Part shown: piece by piece, positions 36,773-46,209 of the stretch
Layout of the letters: every line of letters begins with the position of its first letter
Position numbering within the stretch: the first letter of the stretch is position 1
Source of the DNA: an uncultured Alphaproteobacteria bacterium
GTDB taxonomy: Bacteria; Pseudomonadota; Alphaproteobacteria; MPNO01; UBA2964
DNA: 64,000 bases
Reading direction: 5' to 3'
Assembly: GCA_951812775.1 (NCBI GenBank)
Contig: OX638326.1
Span: forward strand, 1,624,335-1,688,334
Translations under genes and position numbers: made by a program
Notes under the pieces: generated by a model
What the model was told of the DNA's origin: nothing
The model's input: the letters and a program-made list of their open reading frames with translations, nothing else
Database searches by the model: none

Positions 36773-38569
36773 ATGGCTTTAAGACGCAGAAATAAGGAAA
36801 TGTGGCTTGGTGCCACACTTTCAACGATCCTCCATGTCAGCCCAATGGTTTTACTACTCGTTGGGTTACCCGTCCTGACGCTTGCGCTAAGTCAGGACAA
36901 GAAAGAGCCTGAAATGGTCGACACACAGGCGCAAGCGGGTGCTCGCAAGGCCAAAGCCGCGGCGAAGACAAAGTCTGACAAGATTGAAATCACCCTCGAC
37001 ACCGCCAAGGGCCAGGAAACAGACGAAAAGATTACAGAAGATGCCGGGCAGAGTGCGCCGAATATCGAAATCCAGATCATATCCGCAACGGATGTTCCAT
37101 CAATTGTTCAGAAGGTCATTGAAAAACAAACCGCTGCGATAAACAAAAGCAAACAGATTCAGCCAGATAACAAGCCGTCAAAAATAGAGTCAGAACCTAC
37201 GACTCCGCCGTCCGCAGCCAAGGATAAGGTCGCAAGGCCCAACCCTCAAAAAACAGCCGATAAAAAGCCTGTTGCGGAGTCAAAAAGTTCCAAGCCTGAA
37301 CCAAAAGCGCCGAAAGCGGAACCATCAAAAACAAAACCGGCCCCCGTAAAAATTGAGGCAAAAACGCCGTCGCCGGTCAAACTAGCGCAGACAAAAAAGC
37401 AACCGGCCGAAAAGCCTCCTCAAACAAAACCCGATACGAAAGAACCTAGGACAAAACGGGGCGGTGGCGGTGCTGACGGAAATGATAACACCGGCGGCGG
37501 CCAGGTCGGTCAAGGTGGCGGCGGAGAGGGTAAGGACTTCGGGGCGCTTTCACGCCCGACAAAGCCCATTCAATCTGCAAAAACCCTGATCGATATAATT
37601 GAGGCCGAAAATCCCGACCTTCTCAAAGAAACGAGCCGAAGCCCTGCTGGCAACCAGACACCAGAACGGGTTGCACGACAGGAAAGAAATTTCAAACGAA
37701 TTGAACGCACCGCCAAAGCCGGTCATGCAAATGCCCAATATAACCTTGCCAAACTCTTATTGCGTGACCAAGGAACGGACCAGGACTTTGATAGTGCCCG
37801 GGAATGGTTACAAAAGGCCGCAGATACAAGATATACAAAAGCACAGGTGCTCTTGGGGTACCTAGCTGCGAAACCAGGACCGAGACCCAATATCTCGCTC
37901 AAGCAGATGCTTGGTGGTGGGCGGCCGCGCAACAAGGCAACAAATTTGCCGCGGCTGCTCGCAAACCTCTGCAACGAATTATGCGAGCATCGGAAATTCT
38001 TAAGTCGCGACGGCTACGAAAACAGTTGAAGAGTTTGTTTTCCCTTCTACCAATAAATTTAGGTGGCGGCAGCGAAGGAGATGCCAAAACAAAATCTAAC
38101 GATAAACTGCGTAGTTCTGCAGCCCGCGGCGAGGTTAAAGATCTATTGGACGCCCTACTTCAGGGTGCTGACGTCGATGGCCAGGACATCGATGGCAAGA
38201 CAGCAATGATCAATGCCGCCTGGCGTGGTCGTCGTGAGATCATCGATATCCTCCTTGATCACGGAACAGATATCGAAATAGCGGATAACAAAAAAAGAAC
38301 ACCTCTGATGTGGGGTTGCAATTAATGGCCAGTCGGCCGTCGTAACGACCCTTGTCAATACGGGAGCGGAGCTGGATATCCCCGACGATGAAAATGTAAC
38401 GGCATTAATGCGGGCTGCCTGGAACGGCCATTTAAATATCGTCAATCAGCTGATTGCCGCTGGTGCTGACCCTCGCCAGCGTGACAATAATGGTCTTTCG
38501 GCACTTGATCATGCAAAACGCGAGGGCCATAAAACGATTATCGAAAGTCTAAAAATTTCTATCAAATGA
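36773..38569 (+). pseudogene. Membrane-anchored Sel1-repeat/ankyrin-repeat protein, two compensating frameshifts
   Basis: An ORF of 418 codons starts at 36773: an N-terminal membrane anchor (about 12-40), a long Lys/Pro/Ala-rich TonB-like linker (50-230), a Gly-rich hinge, and Sel1-type repeats. Near 37880 the homology moves to the -1 frame (ETQYLAQADAWWWAAAQQGN and ankyrin repeats), and near 38320 it moves back by +1: one extra A in GCAATT, as deletion would read TPLMWGCINGQ. The frame then continues through two more ankyrin repeats to TGA 38569. Undamaged, the product would be about 598 residues. Either decay or sequence error; the function is unknown. Confidence 0.7.
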
Positions 38570-38651
38570 AACAGTTTCTCGTACTATCAGGTCGGTTGCA
38601 TAGGCCAACCCGACTGTACACCGCAGTCTTTTCCTGACAGATTCAATTATT

Positions 38652-39419
38652 ATGACCTTTGAGCGTATCGCTTTTATTAGCGCCAGTACTCCAGCCGCAC
38701 GGAATGCCTGTCAACGTTTGCGTAAACGGCATGGAACCGTGCCCCTCAAGAAAGCGGATGTTGCTGTTGTGCTCGGTGGCGACGGAACAATGCTGCAGAC
38801 ATTGCATCAATGTTTCGAGCTCAACATCCCGATTTACGGAATGAACCGAGGAACCGTTGGGTTTCTGATGAATGAATTTAAGGAAGCGAGCCTTCTCAAA
38901 CGCCTTGAAAGGGCTCGTACCATTGAACTCCATCCGCTGCAGATGAAAGTACAAACGGTGTCCGGTACTAAAAAGGATGCCTTTTGTATCAACGAAGTGG
39001 CCCTGCTACGCCAAACACGGCAAGCGGCGAACCTTCGCGTGAGCATCGACGGCAAGGTAAGAATGAAAGGTCTCATATGCGATGGTGCAGTCGTCGCAAC
39101 TCCCGCTGGCAGTACCGCCTACAATTTATCAGCACACGGCCCTATCATTCCATTGGGCGCGGAGTTGCTTGCACTTACACCAATTAGCGCCTTTCGCCCC
39201 CGCCGGTGGCGAGGTGCCCTTCTACGCGACAGTGCCAAAATCAGGATAGATATCCAAGAACCCAAAAAACGGCCGGTTAGCGCCGTGGCCGACTATACAG
39301 AAGTTCGAAATGTTAAGTCGGTCACCATCCTTCAACAAAAGGATATTTCGCTCAAATTGCTCTTCGATGAAGAACATGACCTTGAAGAGCGGGTTCTGAA
39401 TGAGCAGTTCATTCCCTAA
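38652..39419 (+). CDS. nadK: NAD kinase
   Basis: 255 residues. It has the GGDGTML motif (42-48), the NRGTVGFL loop, the FCINEV (NE/D) motif and the glycine-rich [15 protein letters not shown] substrate loop. Phosphorylates NAD to NADP. Convergent with the thi operon. The length is typical of the short alphaproteobacterial form. Confidence 0.95.
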   Translation: MTFERIAFISASTPAARNACQRLRKRHGTVPLKKADVAVVLGGDGTMLQTLHQCFELNIPIYGMNRGTVGFLMNEFKEASLLKRLERARTIELHPLQMKVQTVSGTKKDAFCINEVALLRQTRQAANLRVSIDGKVRMKGLICDGAVVATPAGSTAYNLSAHGPIIPLGAELLALTPISAFRPRRWRGALLRDSAKIRIDIQEPKKRPVSAVADYTEVRNVKSVTILQQKDISLKLLFDEEHDLEERVLNEQFIP

Positions 39420-39445
39420 CGCCAGATAGCTCAATCGGTTTTCGT

Positions 39446-40072
39446 TTAATAACCAATCGCAGAAATTAGCTCTTCTGTTGTCTTGCCCGGGTTCTGCGAA
39501 CGCATTACCCCACCCATAACAGCGACACCCTGCGCACCGGATTCTAGGCAAGCAGCCGCATTGTCAGATGATATTCCTGCGAGAGCAACGACAGGTACCG
39601 ATAGGCTTTTCTCGGCTTCAGATAATCCTTTCAACCCTATAGTCGGTCCGTATCCTGACTTGCTTATGGTTTCAAAAACAGGACTTAAGGTCACATAGTC
39701 TGCCCCTGCTTGTCCCGCTTGCTGTGCTTCGGTTATCCCGTGGCATGACACACCGATTATAGAATTTGATTTCAATACTGATCGGGCCCGACCAACATCC
39801 CTAGCCGATTGAAGGTGAACACCTCCCGCATCACACTTTTGGGCTATTTCGATGTCCCCATTGATACTCAGAATTGCATCAAAGGTTCGGCAAAGTTCAG
39901 ATAAATTCTCAGCCGTACGGCCGAACTTATCGGTGGGCGCTTCTTTTTCTCGATACATGATCCATCGACAACCTGCGCCAAGGACTTCCTGGACGATATC
40001 TTCAATGGACCGGGTTGATGCTGGTGGATCGGTAATTACCAGAAGGGGCGGCACCGGCAGCGAATTGGTCAC
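39446..40072 (-). CDS. thiE: Thiamine-phosphate synthase family protein (ThiE/TenI)
   Basis: 208 residues, a TIM barrel with pyrophosphate-site features [47 protein letters not shown] and a C-terminal VVALAGIS...GVAVMGGVM. Couples the HMP-PP and thiazole-P halves of thiamine. Some features (SINGD for VND) are closer to TenI-like members, so an isomerase role is possible. Overlaps thiG by 4 bp; last gene of the thi operon. Confidence 0.83.
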   Translation of the reverse strand: MTNSLPVPPLLVITDPPASTRSIEDIVQEVLGAGCRWIMYREKEAPTDKFGRTAENLSELCRTFDAILSINGDIEIAQKCDAGGVHLQSARDVGRARSVLKSNSIIGVSCHGITEAQQAGQAGADYVTLSPVFETISKSGYGPTIGLKGLSEAEKSLSVPVVALAGISSDNAAACLESGAQGVAVMGGVMRSQNPGKTTEELISAIGY

Positions 40073-40854
40073 AATTCGATGGCACCATCGGTAGGCGTTG
40101 AGGCAGTCGCATATAAACGACGCGGAATTCGACCTGCCTCAAAGGCAAATCGACCGGCCTCAATGCCCAGCTTCATCGCTTTTGCCATTTTCACTGGGTC
40201 CCGGGCCCCGGCAACTGCGGTATTCAATAAAATGCCATCGCACCCAAGCTCTAATGCTTCAGCCGCGTCAGAGGCCGTCCCTACCCCGGCATCAACAATG
40301 ATCGGCACACTGCATTGCTCGCGGATAATCCTGAGATTGTAAGGATTGCGAATTCCCATACCGGAGCCAATTGGCGCGGCAAGAGGCATGACAGCAGCAC
40401 AGCCAATGTCTTCAAGCTTCTTGCAGGTAATCGGGTCGTCATTGCAATACGGCAAAACAACAAACCCCTTGCCGACCAATTCTTCCGCCGCTCTCAAGAG
40501 CTGCTCAACATCAGGGAACAAGGTTTCATCATCACCGATAACTTCCAGTTTGACCCAATTTGTCTCTAGCGCCTCACGAGCGAGCTCGGCAGTCAAAACG
40601 GCATCGCGGGCTGTAAAACAACCGGCGGTATTTGGCAGGAGATGAAACCTGTCACCCAGCAGGTCGTACAACCCTTCTCCGCCGCTATCCTGGCTAACGC
40701 GGCGTACGGCCACGGTCACGATCTCCGCGCCACTCGCCTCTATCGCATCTATCATGACCTGTTGATTTGGATAACGGGAGGTACCGATCAGAAAACGTGA
40801 CGAAAACGTTTTTCCCGCGATGGTAAACTCGTTATTTGCGACCTTAGCGTCCAT
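40069..40854 (-). CDS. thiG: Thiazole synthase
   Basis: 261 residues with the family start [14 protein letters not shown], the Schiff-base lysine in [41 protein letters not shown], and a phosphate-binding [17 protein letters not shown] loop. Builds the thiazole from DXP, dehydroglycine and ThiS-thiocarboxylate. It begins 1 bp after thiS. Confidence 0.95.
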   Translation of the reverse strand: MDAKVANNEFTIAGKTFSSRFLIGTSRYPNQQVMIDAIEASGAEIVTVAVRRVSQDSGGEGLYDLLGDRFHLLPNTAGCFTARDAVLTAELAREALETNWVKLEVIGDDETLFPDVEQLLRAAEELVGKGFVVLPYCNDDPITCKKLEDIGCAAVMPLAAPIGSGMGIRNPYNLRIIREQCSVPIIVDAGVGTASDAAEALELGCDGILLNTAVAGARDPVKMAKAMKLGIEAGRFAFEAGRIPRRLYATASTPTDGAIEL

Positions 40855-40855
40855 T

Positions 40856-41065
40856 TTATCCCCCGCGCACGATGTGCACGATTTCTACCTTGTCATTGGG
40901 TTTCATAGAAGTTTGTGCCCAATCCGCTCGTGGCACAATCTCTCCATTCAGCGCAACCGCCACACCACTCTTGCTGCTGTCAACACCGTTTTCCTCGAGC
41001 AATTCCATTAACGTCGTGCCCATCAACGGTTTGGGCTCGCCATTCACCGAGACCGTTTCGCTCAT
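40856..41065 (-). CDS. thiS: Sulfur carrier protein ThiS
   Basis: 69 residues, a ubiquitin-like fold that ends in the diagnostic Gly-Gly (VRGG), which is adenylated and thiocarboxylated. It carries the sulfur used by ThiG, encoded directly downstream. Lies 33 bp after thiO. Confidence 0.95.
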   Translation of the reverse strand: MSETVSVNGEPKPLMGTTLMELLEENGVDSSKSGVAVALNGEIVPRADWAQTSMKPNDKVEIVHIVRGG

Positions 41066-41098
41066 TGAAAACGCCTCAAGGACGCCGTGACTGTTTTA

Positions 41099-42244
41099 CT
41101 AAACATTTGTCGCAACCGATTTTTCAAAACGATCTAGCAGAAATGGTTTTATAGAGCTACCGACCTCACCATCAAGAACGTAATCACAGATCGCTTTTGC
41201 AGTCAGCGGTGCCAGTAAAATTCCGTTTCGGTGATGCCCTGTAGCCAATATTAACCCCGGTGTCTGTGTCGGCCCAAGTATCGGGGCATCATCCCGACTC
41301 GCAGGCCGCAATCCAGCCCAGCTTTCGACCAAAGGTAAATCATAGATACCCGGCAAAATATCCCAGGCCAACTTGAGCAATTCCATAACCCCGCCAGCGG
41401 TGAGCGCTGTATCAAATCCCATCTCTTCAACCGTCGCACCAATAATGAGGCGACCATCGCTCTTAGGCGCAAGATAAATTGACGGGACCACGCCATTGCC
41501 AGGCCCCCAAATTACTCTTTCAATTAAAGGAGATTCGGGCTCCATCTGAACAGCGACCATTTGCCCTTTTAATGGACGAACCGGCGGTTTACTTATTTCA
41601 GGCAATCCGGTCAGATTTCGTGACCACGCGCCAGCAGCCAAAATGACTGTATCCGCTGCAACTGTTCCTTCAGCAATTTCAACCCCCGCGGCCTTACCGC
41701 CCGCTGTTGCGATCTCTGCAATTTCAACATTCTCCCTCAGGGTGCCACCAGCTGCCAAATAAGCTGCCCGAAGTGCTTCAGCAACTTTTCGGTTGTCGAC
41801 CTGGTGATCAAGAGCGCTAAAAACCGCCCCACCGACAGCCCGTGCCAGATGTGGTTCGCGTTTACGCGCCTCATACCCGCTGAGCCACTCCACGTCGAGA
41901 TCAAGAGATTGGAAATACGACAGCCGGTGTTCGAGATGCTCAACATCGTCGCGGTCGAGCCCGACAACCATCGTGCCTTCTTCGCGATAATCAACATCTA
42001 TATTCGTTACCGAAAGAAGCTCATGGGCAAATTCTTTCCACATGGCGCGACTTTCCAGAGCCAGTGGAAGCAAGGCTTCCTCACCATGCTCCGCCTCAGC
42101 CTGAGGCGCCAACATACCTGCCGCGGCCCAGGTCGCTTCCATTCCAGCAACACCACGGTCATAAATTGTAACGTCTTCGCCAGCCTGGGCGAGACGCCAA
42201 CCAATTCCAAGTCCGCAAATTCCACCGCCAATAATGGCAATCAT
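41099..42244 (-). CDS. thiO: Glycine oxidase ThiO
   Basis: 381 residues from the ATG at 42244, which places the FAD-binding IIGGGICGLGIGWRLAQAG at residue 4; a longer start at 42283 adds 13 residues. The DAO fold includes EATWAAAGMLAPQAE and the C-terminal GLRPASRDDAPILGPT and TGHHRNGILLAP motifs. Oxidises glycine to dehydroglycine for thiazole formation, replacing ThiH in aerobes. GGAG lies 11 bp before the chosen start. First gene after the TPP riboswitch. Confidence 0.93.
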   Translation of the reverse strand: MIAIIGGGICGLGIGWRLAQAGEDVTIYDRGVAGMEATWAAAGMLAPQAEAEHGEEALLPLALESRAMWKEFAHELLSVTNIDVDYREEGTMVVGLDRDDVEHLEHRLSYFQSLDLDVEWLSGYEARKREPHLARAVGGAVFSALDHQVDNRKVAEALRAAYLAAGGTLRENVEIAEIATAGGKAAGVEIAEGTVAADTVILAAGAWSRNLTGLPEISKPPVRPLKGQMVAVQMEPESPLIERVIWGPGNGVVPSIYLAPKSDGRLIIGATVEEMGFDTALTAGGVMELLKLAWDILPGIYDLPLVESWAGLRPASRDDAPILGPTQTPGLILATGHHRNGILLAPLTAKAICDYVLDGEVGSSIKPFLLDRFEKSVATNV

Positions 42245-42304
42245 CGCTGCAAAAGCTCCAATATCCAGGAAGCCATCTTGCATTACGCTGGGGAGAGTAC
42301 CCGG

Positions 42305-42385
42305 CGTGACGGCGCCCTACGCTGGTTCCAACCAGTTCAGGTTCAATGGGTGTTCTCTCAGTCCTGACGGACACCCCAAGTCACC
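42305..42385 (-). promoter_or_regulatory. TPP riboswitch upstream of thiOSGE
   Basis: On the minus strand the THI element is complete: GGGGTGTCC (P1/P2 side), ACTGAGAGA, ACACCC, TTGAACCTGA, and the distal AACTGG...CCAGCGTAGGG. All conserved TPP-sensing loops are present. The aptamer ends about 60 nt before the preferred thiO start and about 20 nt before the alternative start at 42283. No clear terminator follows, so control of translation is more likely. Confidence 0.95.
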
Positions 42386-42484
42386 CGCTAAGCGTGATCC
42401 TCGGACCTAATTCTGTCAAGTCTGTCCATTGCCTTGTCAGGCGATCCATGTCGTTATCGATAGCCATAAAGGAACCGACACCTC

Positions 42485-43411
42485 ATGAGTGATTCTGAGA
42501 CAAAAACATCAAGCAAACCCAACATTGCGGTCTGGGTCGCGTATGTCATGCTCATCATGACCGCAGTGTTTTGGTCGGCCACGGCAGTTGCCGTTCGCGC
42601 TTCTGCCGGTGAAATCCCACCACATAGTTTTACTTTTTGGCGTTGGACCATCGCATTTCTGGTTTTCCTGCCCTTCGCCTATAAGTCTTTCTGGCAACAA
42701 CGGACAATTTACCGTTGGCACTGGCTGATGATGTGCGGCCTGTCCTTTACTGGCATAGCCGGGTTCACAATATTTTATTTTCTGGGGCTACAAATCACGA
42801 CAGCTATCAATGCTTCGGTTCTCAGCGGTGCCACCCCCATAGCAATTGTCATTGTATCTTTCATTATCCTGAGAATCCGCCTGACGCCCGCCGTCATTGC
42901 GGGAACCGTGCTCGGAATTGTCGGGTCACTGGTTATTATTTTAAATGGTGATTTAGGTGCTATTTCAACCATGACCTTCGGTGCTGGGGATATCCTTATT
43001 GTCGCCGCGATGACGAGTTGGGCGATTTACACAGTTTGCCTTAAATGGTTACCGCCAGAGCTCAATCCATTTGGTCTGATCCTGGTTTTGACGGGCCTGT
43101 CCATACCGATGGTACTGCCGTTTTATGCGTGGGAAATTTCGCAAGGCCAGTTCTTTGACCTAAATTATAAAAATATCGGACTCATTCTGTTTACCGCGAT
43201 ATTTCCTTCAGTCGTTGCGTATTTATTCTGGAATAAAGGGGTAGAAGTGGCCGGACCGAATGCCGCTGGCTTTTCAAGCTATCTCATCCCCGCCTTTGGA
43301 ACGATCCTTTCGGTTTTACTGCTCGGAGAACGTTTTGAACTATATCACGCGCTTGCTATCGCCCTTATTTTCGCCGGTCTATATCTCGGCATGCGCATTC
43401 AACAGCCGTGA
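42485..43411 (+). CDS. EamA/DMT-family transporter
   Basis: 308 residues with ten hydrophobic segments arranged as two five-helix EamA repeats (about 15-150 and 165-300). Motifs include FWRWTIAFLVF and PSVVAYLFWNKGVEVAGPNAAG. Probable exporter of amino acids or other metabolites; substrate unknown. It diverges from the TPP riboswitch. Confidence 0.85.
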   Translation: MSDSETKTSSKPNIAVWVAYVMLIMTAVFWSATAVAVRASAGEIPPHSFTFWRWTIAFLVFLPFAYKSFWQQRTIYRWHWLMMCGLSFTGIAGFTIFYFLGLQITTAINASVLSGATPIAIVIVSFIILRIRLTPAVIAGTVLGIVGSLVIILNGDLGAISTMTFGAGDILIVAAMTSWAIYTVCLKWLPPELNPFGLILVLTGLSIPMVLPFYAWEISQGQFFDLNYKNIGLILFTAIFPSVVAYLFWNKGVEVAGPNAAGFSSYLIPAFGTILSVLLLGERFELYHALAIALIFAGLYLGMRIQQP

Positions 43412-43477
43412 GGGGTTGACGTTAGCCCTGCCGCCTGTAAGGTCCGGCATCTAAATTTTCATCGCAGTGTAGTACTC

Positions 43478-44701
43478 ATGACACCAGACAATCGCGTTCT
43501 CATCGCAGGGGCTGGCCCGGTCGGAATGATCTCCGGCTATTATCTCGCTCGCCAGGGCGTTCCCGTCACTGTCTTTGATTCCTTACCAGAAACCACAACT
43601 GATCACCGGGCTTCAACGGTCCACCCTTCTACACTTGAAATGTTGTCCGAACTCGATATGACGGATGAACTGCGTTCAATGGGACTCGTCTCTGCCGTTT
43701 TTCAATTCCGTGATCGGTATGACGACCGCATCGTCGCCGAATTTGATTACGGCATTATCGCCGATGAAACACCATTTCCATATGCACTCCAGGTGGAACA
43801 GCACAAGGTCATCAATGTTGCCCGCAAACATGCCGAGCAACTGCCAGACTTCACCCTTATGCGCCCCTATGAAGCTGTCAGCCTAAAACAGGACGATGAC
43901 GGCGTGGAGCTATCCGTCAAAAACCCTGACGGCGACATCGAAACCCATACTGGACGTTATCTGATTGCCGCGGACGGCGGTCGCAGCGTTATTCGAAAAT
44001 CGCTCGATATCGATTTTCCCGGTTTTACCTGGGGTGAACGATTTGTCATCGCGACCACCAAATTCGATTTTGGAACTCCGGAAGCTGGCAACCATCGTTA
44101 TCGTAACTATGTCGCGCACCTTGACCAGTGGTGCGCGCTGATCAAGGTTGCGGGAGACGACATGACTGGCCTGTGGCGTATTTTGCTGCCAGCGTCAGGT
44201 GATGAATCCGATGAGTACGTAAAAAGCATCGATTGGGTACAGGACAAATTCACTGAGTGCCTGCCCTATGCCCCACCCTATGAAATCATTCACCGAAACC
44301 TCTACAACGTCCATCAGCGTGTTGCTGAAACATTCCATGTTGGACGGACGGTCCTGGCTGGCGACTCAGCCCATGTAAACAACCCGCTCGGCGGGATGGG
44401 CATGAATGGTGGCATCCACGATGGCCTGAATATTGCCGAAAAACTTGTCCGCATCTGGCGTGGCGAAGGCGGTGATGATTTGCTCGCGCAATATGATCGT
44501 CAGCGGCGGACCATGGCCAAAAAATACGTTCAGGCCCAGTCGATCCAGAACAAAGAGTTATTGCAGGAAAGCGATATGGACATTCGGCGTCAAAAACTGG
44601 ATGCCTTGGGTGCCATCACAGATGATCATGACACCTGTCACGAATATCTTTTGAAATCGTCTCTTATCGCAATGGTCCGGGAAGCCAACAGCGTTCAGTA
44701 G
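43478..44701 (+). CDS. FAD-dependent aromatic monooxygenase (PHBH type)
   Basis: 407 residues. N-terminal dinucleotide motif IAGAGPVGMISGYYLARQG, an aromatic-hydroxylase DG motif (AADGGRSVIRKSL) and the C-terminal GDSAHVNNPLGGMGMNGGIHDG motif. These define class A flavin monooxygenases such as UbiH, MhpA and p-hydroxybenzoate hydroxylase. Likely hydroxylates an aromatic or related ring using NAD(P)H; no catabolic genes beside it fix the substrate. Its end overlaps the convergent beta-helix gene by 7 bp. Confidence 0.82.
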   Translation: MTPDNRVLIAGAGPVGMISGYYLARQGVPVTVFDSLPETTTDHRASTVHPSTLEMLSELDMTDELRSMGLVSAVFQFRDRYDDRIVAEFDYGIIADETPFPYALQVEQHKVINVARKHAEQLPDFTLMRPYEAVSLKQDDDGVELSVKNPDGDIETHTGRYLIAADGGRSVIRKSLDIDFPGFTWGERFVIATTKFDFGTPEAGNHRYRNYVAHLDQWCALIKVAGDDMTGLWRILLPASGDESDEYVKSIDWVQDKFTECLPYAPPYEIIHRNLYNVHQRVAETFHVGRTVLAGDSAHVNNPLGGMGMNGGIHDGLNIAEKLVRIWRGEGGDDLLAQYDRQRRTMAKKYVQAQSIQNKELLQESDMDIRRQKLDALGAITDDHDTCHEYLLKSSLIAMVREANSVQ

Positions 44702-46068
44702 CGAACACCAAACCTGTTCAATATCCTGTCGCGTAATGCCAATACATTACAGGGACCGGCACTAAAATCGATCACACCGGGGAAAATAACTTTCCCACGC
44801 TCGCGTCCACAAAAATCCAATTTCACCTTGCCGTAGTCGTAGGGCACTGTTGGTGGCGCAACTCCCTTTTGTAATCTGAAGTCTGCCTCTCCTGGGTTAA
44901 GAAACAGAGAGTTCAAGACCTCGTCGCCACGGCCTATCGAGCTCTTGCCGAGCCAATCCGAAAACCCATCTATTGTCGAATGCATCTTTACGACATCGGC
45001 CGTTTCGATCCAGTCGCTAAACTTTACATCATAATCCGAAATGCGTTCCTTTAGTTTACGGGCCAGGCTGGATGCATAGGCGCCAAAGGGATACCCGGTC
45101 TGGATGTTATCGTCAGACTTGGCTTCGGCATCTTTTCGCAAAGAAACAGCACCAGACATGATGTTATTCTGGATCTTCGCAAAACTGTCCTTAAACCGCA
45201 GCAGAACGCCCCAGGATTTAAAAATCGTATTGTGATGGATCGATATGTCCCGCGACCGGTTGATATAAACACCGGGAGCCTCGGGACAATTGATGATCAC
45301 ATTGTTTCTCATGCTGCCGTTTTTATGCTCCAAAGGACAATCCGGCCCGGTACATCTGAACGTGCCGCCGCCGCCAAATGAGAGACCGACCCGCCGGAAC
45401 CCCTTTTGACGCCATTCACACATGACGAGATTGCCCTCAAACAACCCGTCCTTGCCGCCGCCTTTCAAAAAAGCGCCATAACTGATGTTATCGCCACCAG
45501 CTTTGGCAAAGTCCGCGATAAAATTCTTTGAAATTTGCCACTTATCTCCACCAACAACGTCGATAAGCGTGACAGGTTGTGAGGTTTTTCTCGGCGTCAG
45601 GTTATAAAATGCGTTTCCCTTGATAACCACGTTGTCTGGAGAAAGGTTGTCTTGCGGGTTTCCTTTTACCGACGCGTGAAACCCGACAATGTGATTTCCT
45701 CGAAGCACCGTATTGTCAGCGCGTCCAACGATATGGAAGGCATGATGTGAATTAGGGCCTCCACGAATATCGAGATTTTCAAAAACCCAATACGGTGCAT
45801 CGAGCTTGAAGAGCTCCACCGCACTGGTTCTTATCTGGGTCTGTGCCGGGTTAAGAGCTGTTACGGTAACAGGCGCATCCGCCGCACCTGGACGGGTTAT
45901 TAGTATCTTGCTCAAACGATATCGGCCCGGCTGCAGCACGATCCTGTCAGCGGGTTTTGCAGTTTTAATCGCTCCCAACAAGCCTCGCACGTCTGAGACA
46001 GAAACGTCTCTCGCGGAGACCGGTCCACATAGCAGAAATAGAGCAGCCACAACAAGTAGCGATCGCAT
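44695..46068 (-). CDS. Secreted right-handed beta-helix protein, chondroitinase-B/alginate-lyase (PL6) type
   Basis: 457 residues from the ATG at 46068, which starts an export signal (MRSLLVVAALFLLCGPVSA); a TTG at 46104 adds 12 residues. The mature part shows repeated N-x-hydrophobic beta-helix turns (DNTVLRGNHIVGF, PDNVVIKGNAFYN, MRNNVIINCPE, ISIHHNTIF, AKIQNNIM) and resembles polysaccharide lyase family 6. A periplasmic or secreted role against an acidic polysaccharide is inferred; catalytic residues were not confirmed. Several cysteines (FRCTGPDCPLEH) suggest a disulfide loop. Confidence 0.68.
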   Translation of the reverse strand: MRSLLVVAALFLLCGPVSARDVSVSDVRGLLGAIKTAKPADRIVLQPGRYRLSKILITRPGAADAPVTVTALNPAQTQIRTSAVELFKLDAPYWVFENLDIRGGPNSHHAFHIVGRADNTVLRGNHIVGFHASVKGNPQDNLSPDNVVIKGNAFYNLTPRKTSQPVTLIDVVGGDKWQISKNFIADFAKAGGDNISYGAFLKGGGKDGLFEGNLVMCEWRQKGFRRVGLSFGGGGTFRCTGPDCPLEHKNGSMRNNVIINCPEAPGVYINRSRDISIHHNTIFKSWGVLLRFKDSFAKIQNNIMSGAVSLRKDAEAKSDDNIQTGYPFGAYASSLARKLKERISDYDVKFSDWIETADVVKMHSTIDGFSDWLGKSSIGRGDEVLNSLFLNPGEADFRLQKGVAPPTVPYDYGKVKLDFCGRERGKVIFPGVIDFSAGPCNVLALRDRILNRFGVRY

Positions 46069-46209
46069 TATTTGCTGCACATACAGGCCGGTTGTCTTCT
46101 TCAAAATCGTTCAGGCTCCTTTTCAAAGGATTTCGCCATATCCGGAGCCTTTTTCAAGATCCAGAAGATAAAATTTACGCAGCAAATGTTGCTCACCAAC
46201 GCAGCCATA

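Noticed and set aside
37870..38325. Programmed ribosomal frameshifting in the Sel1/ankyrin gene
   Set aside because: No slippery heptamer or stimulatory stem was recognised at either junction; kept only as a remote option.
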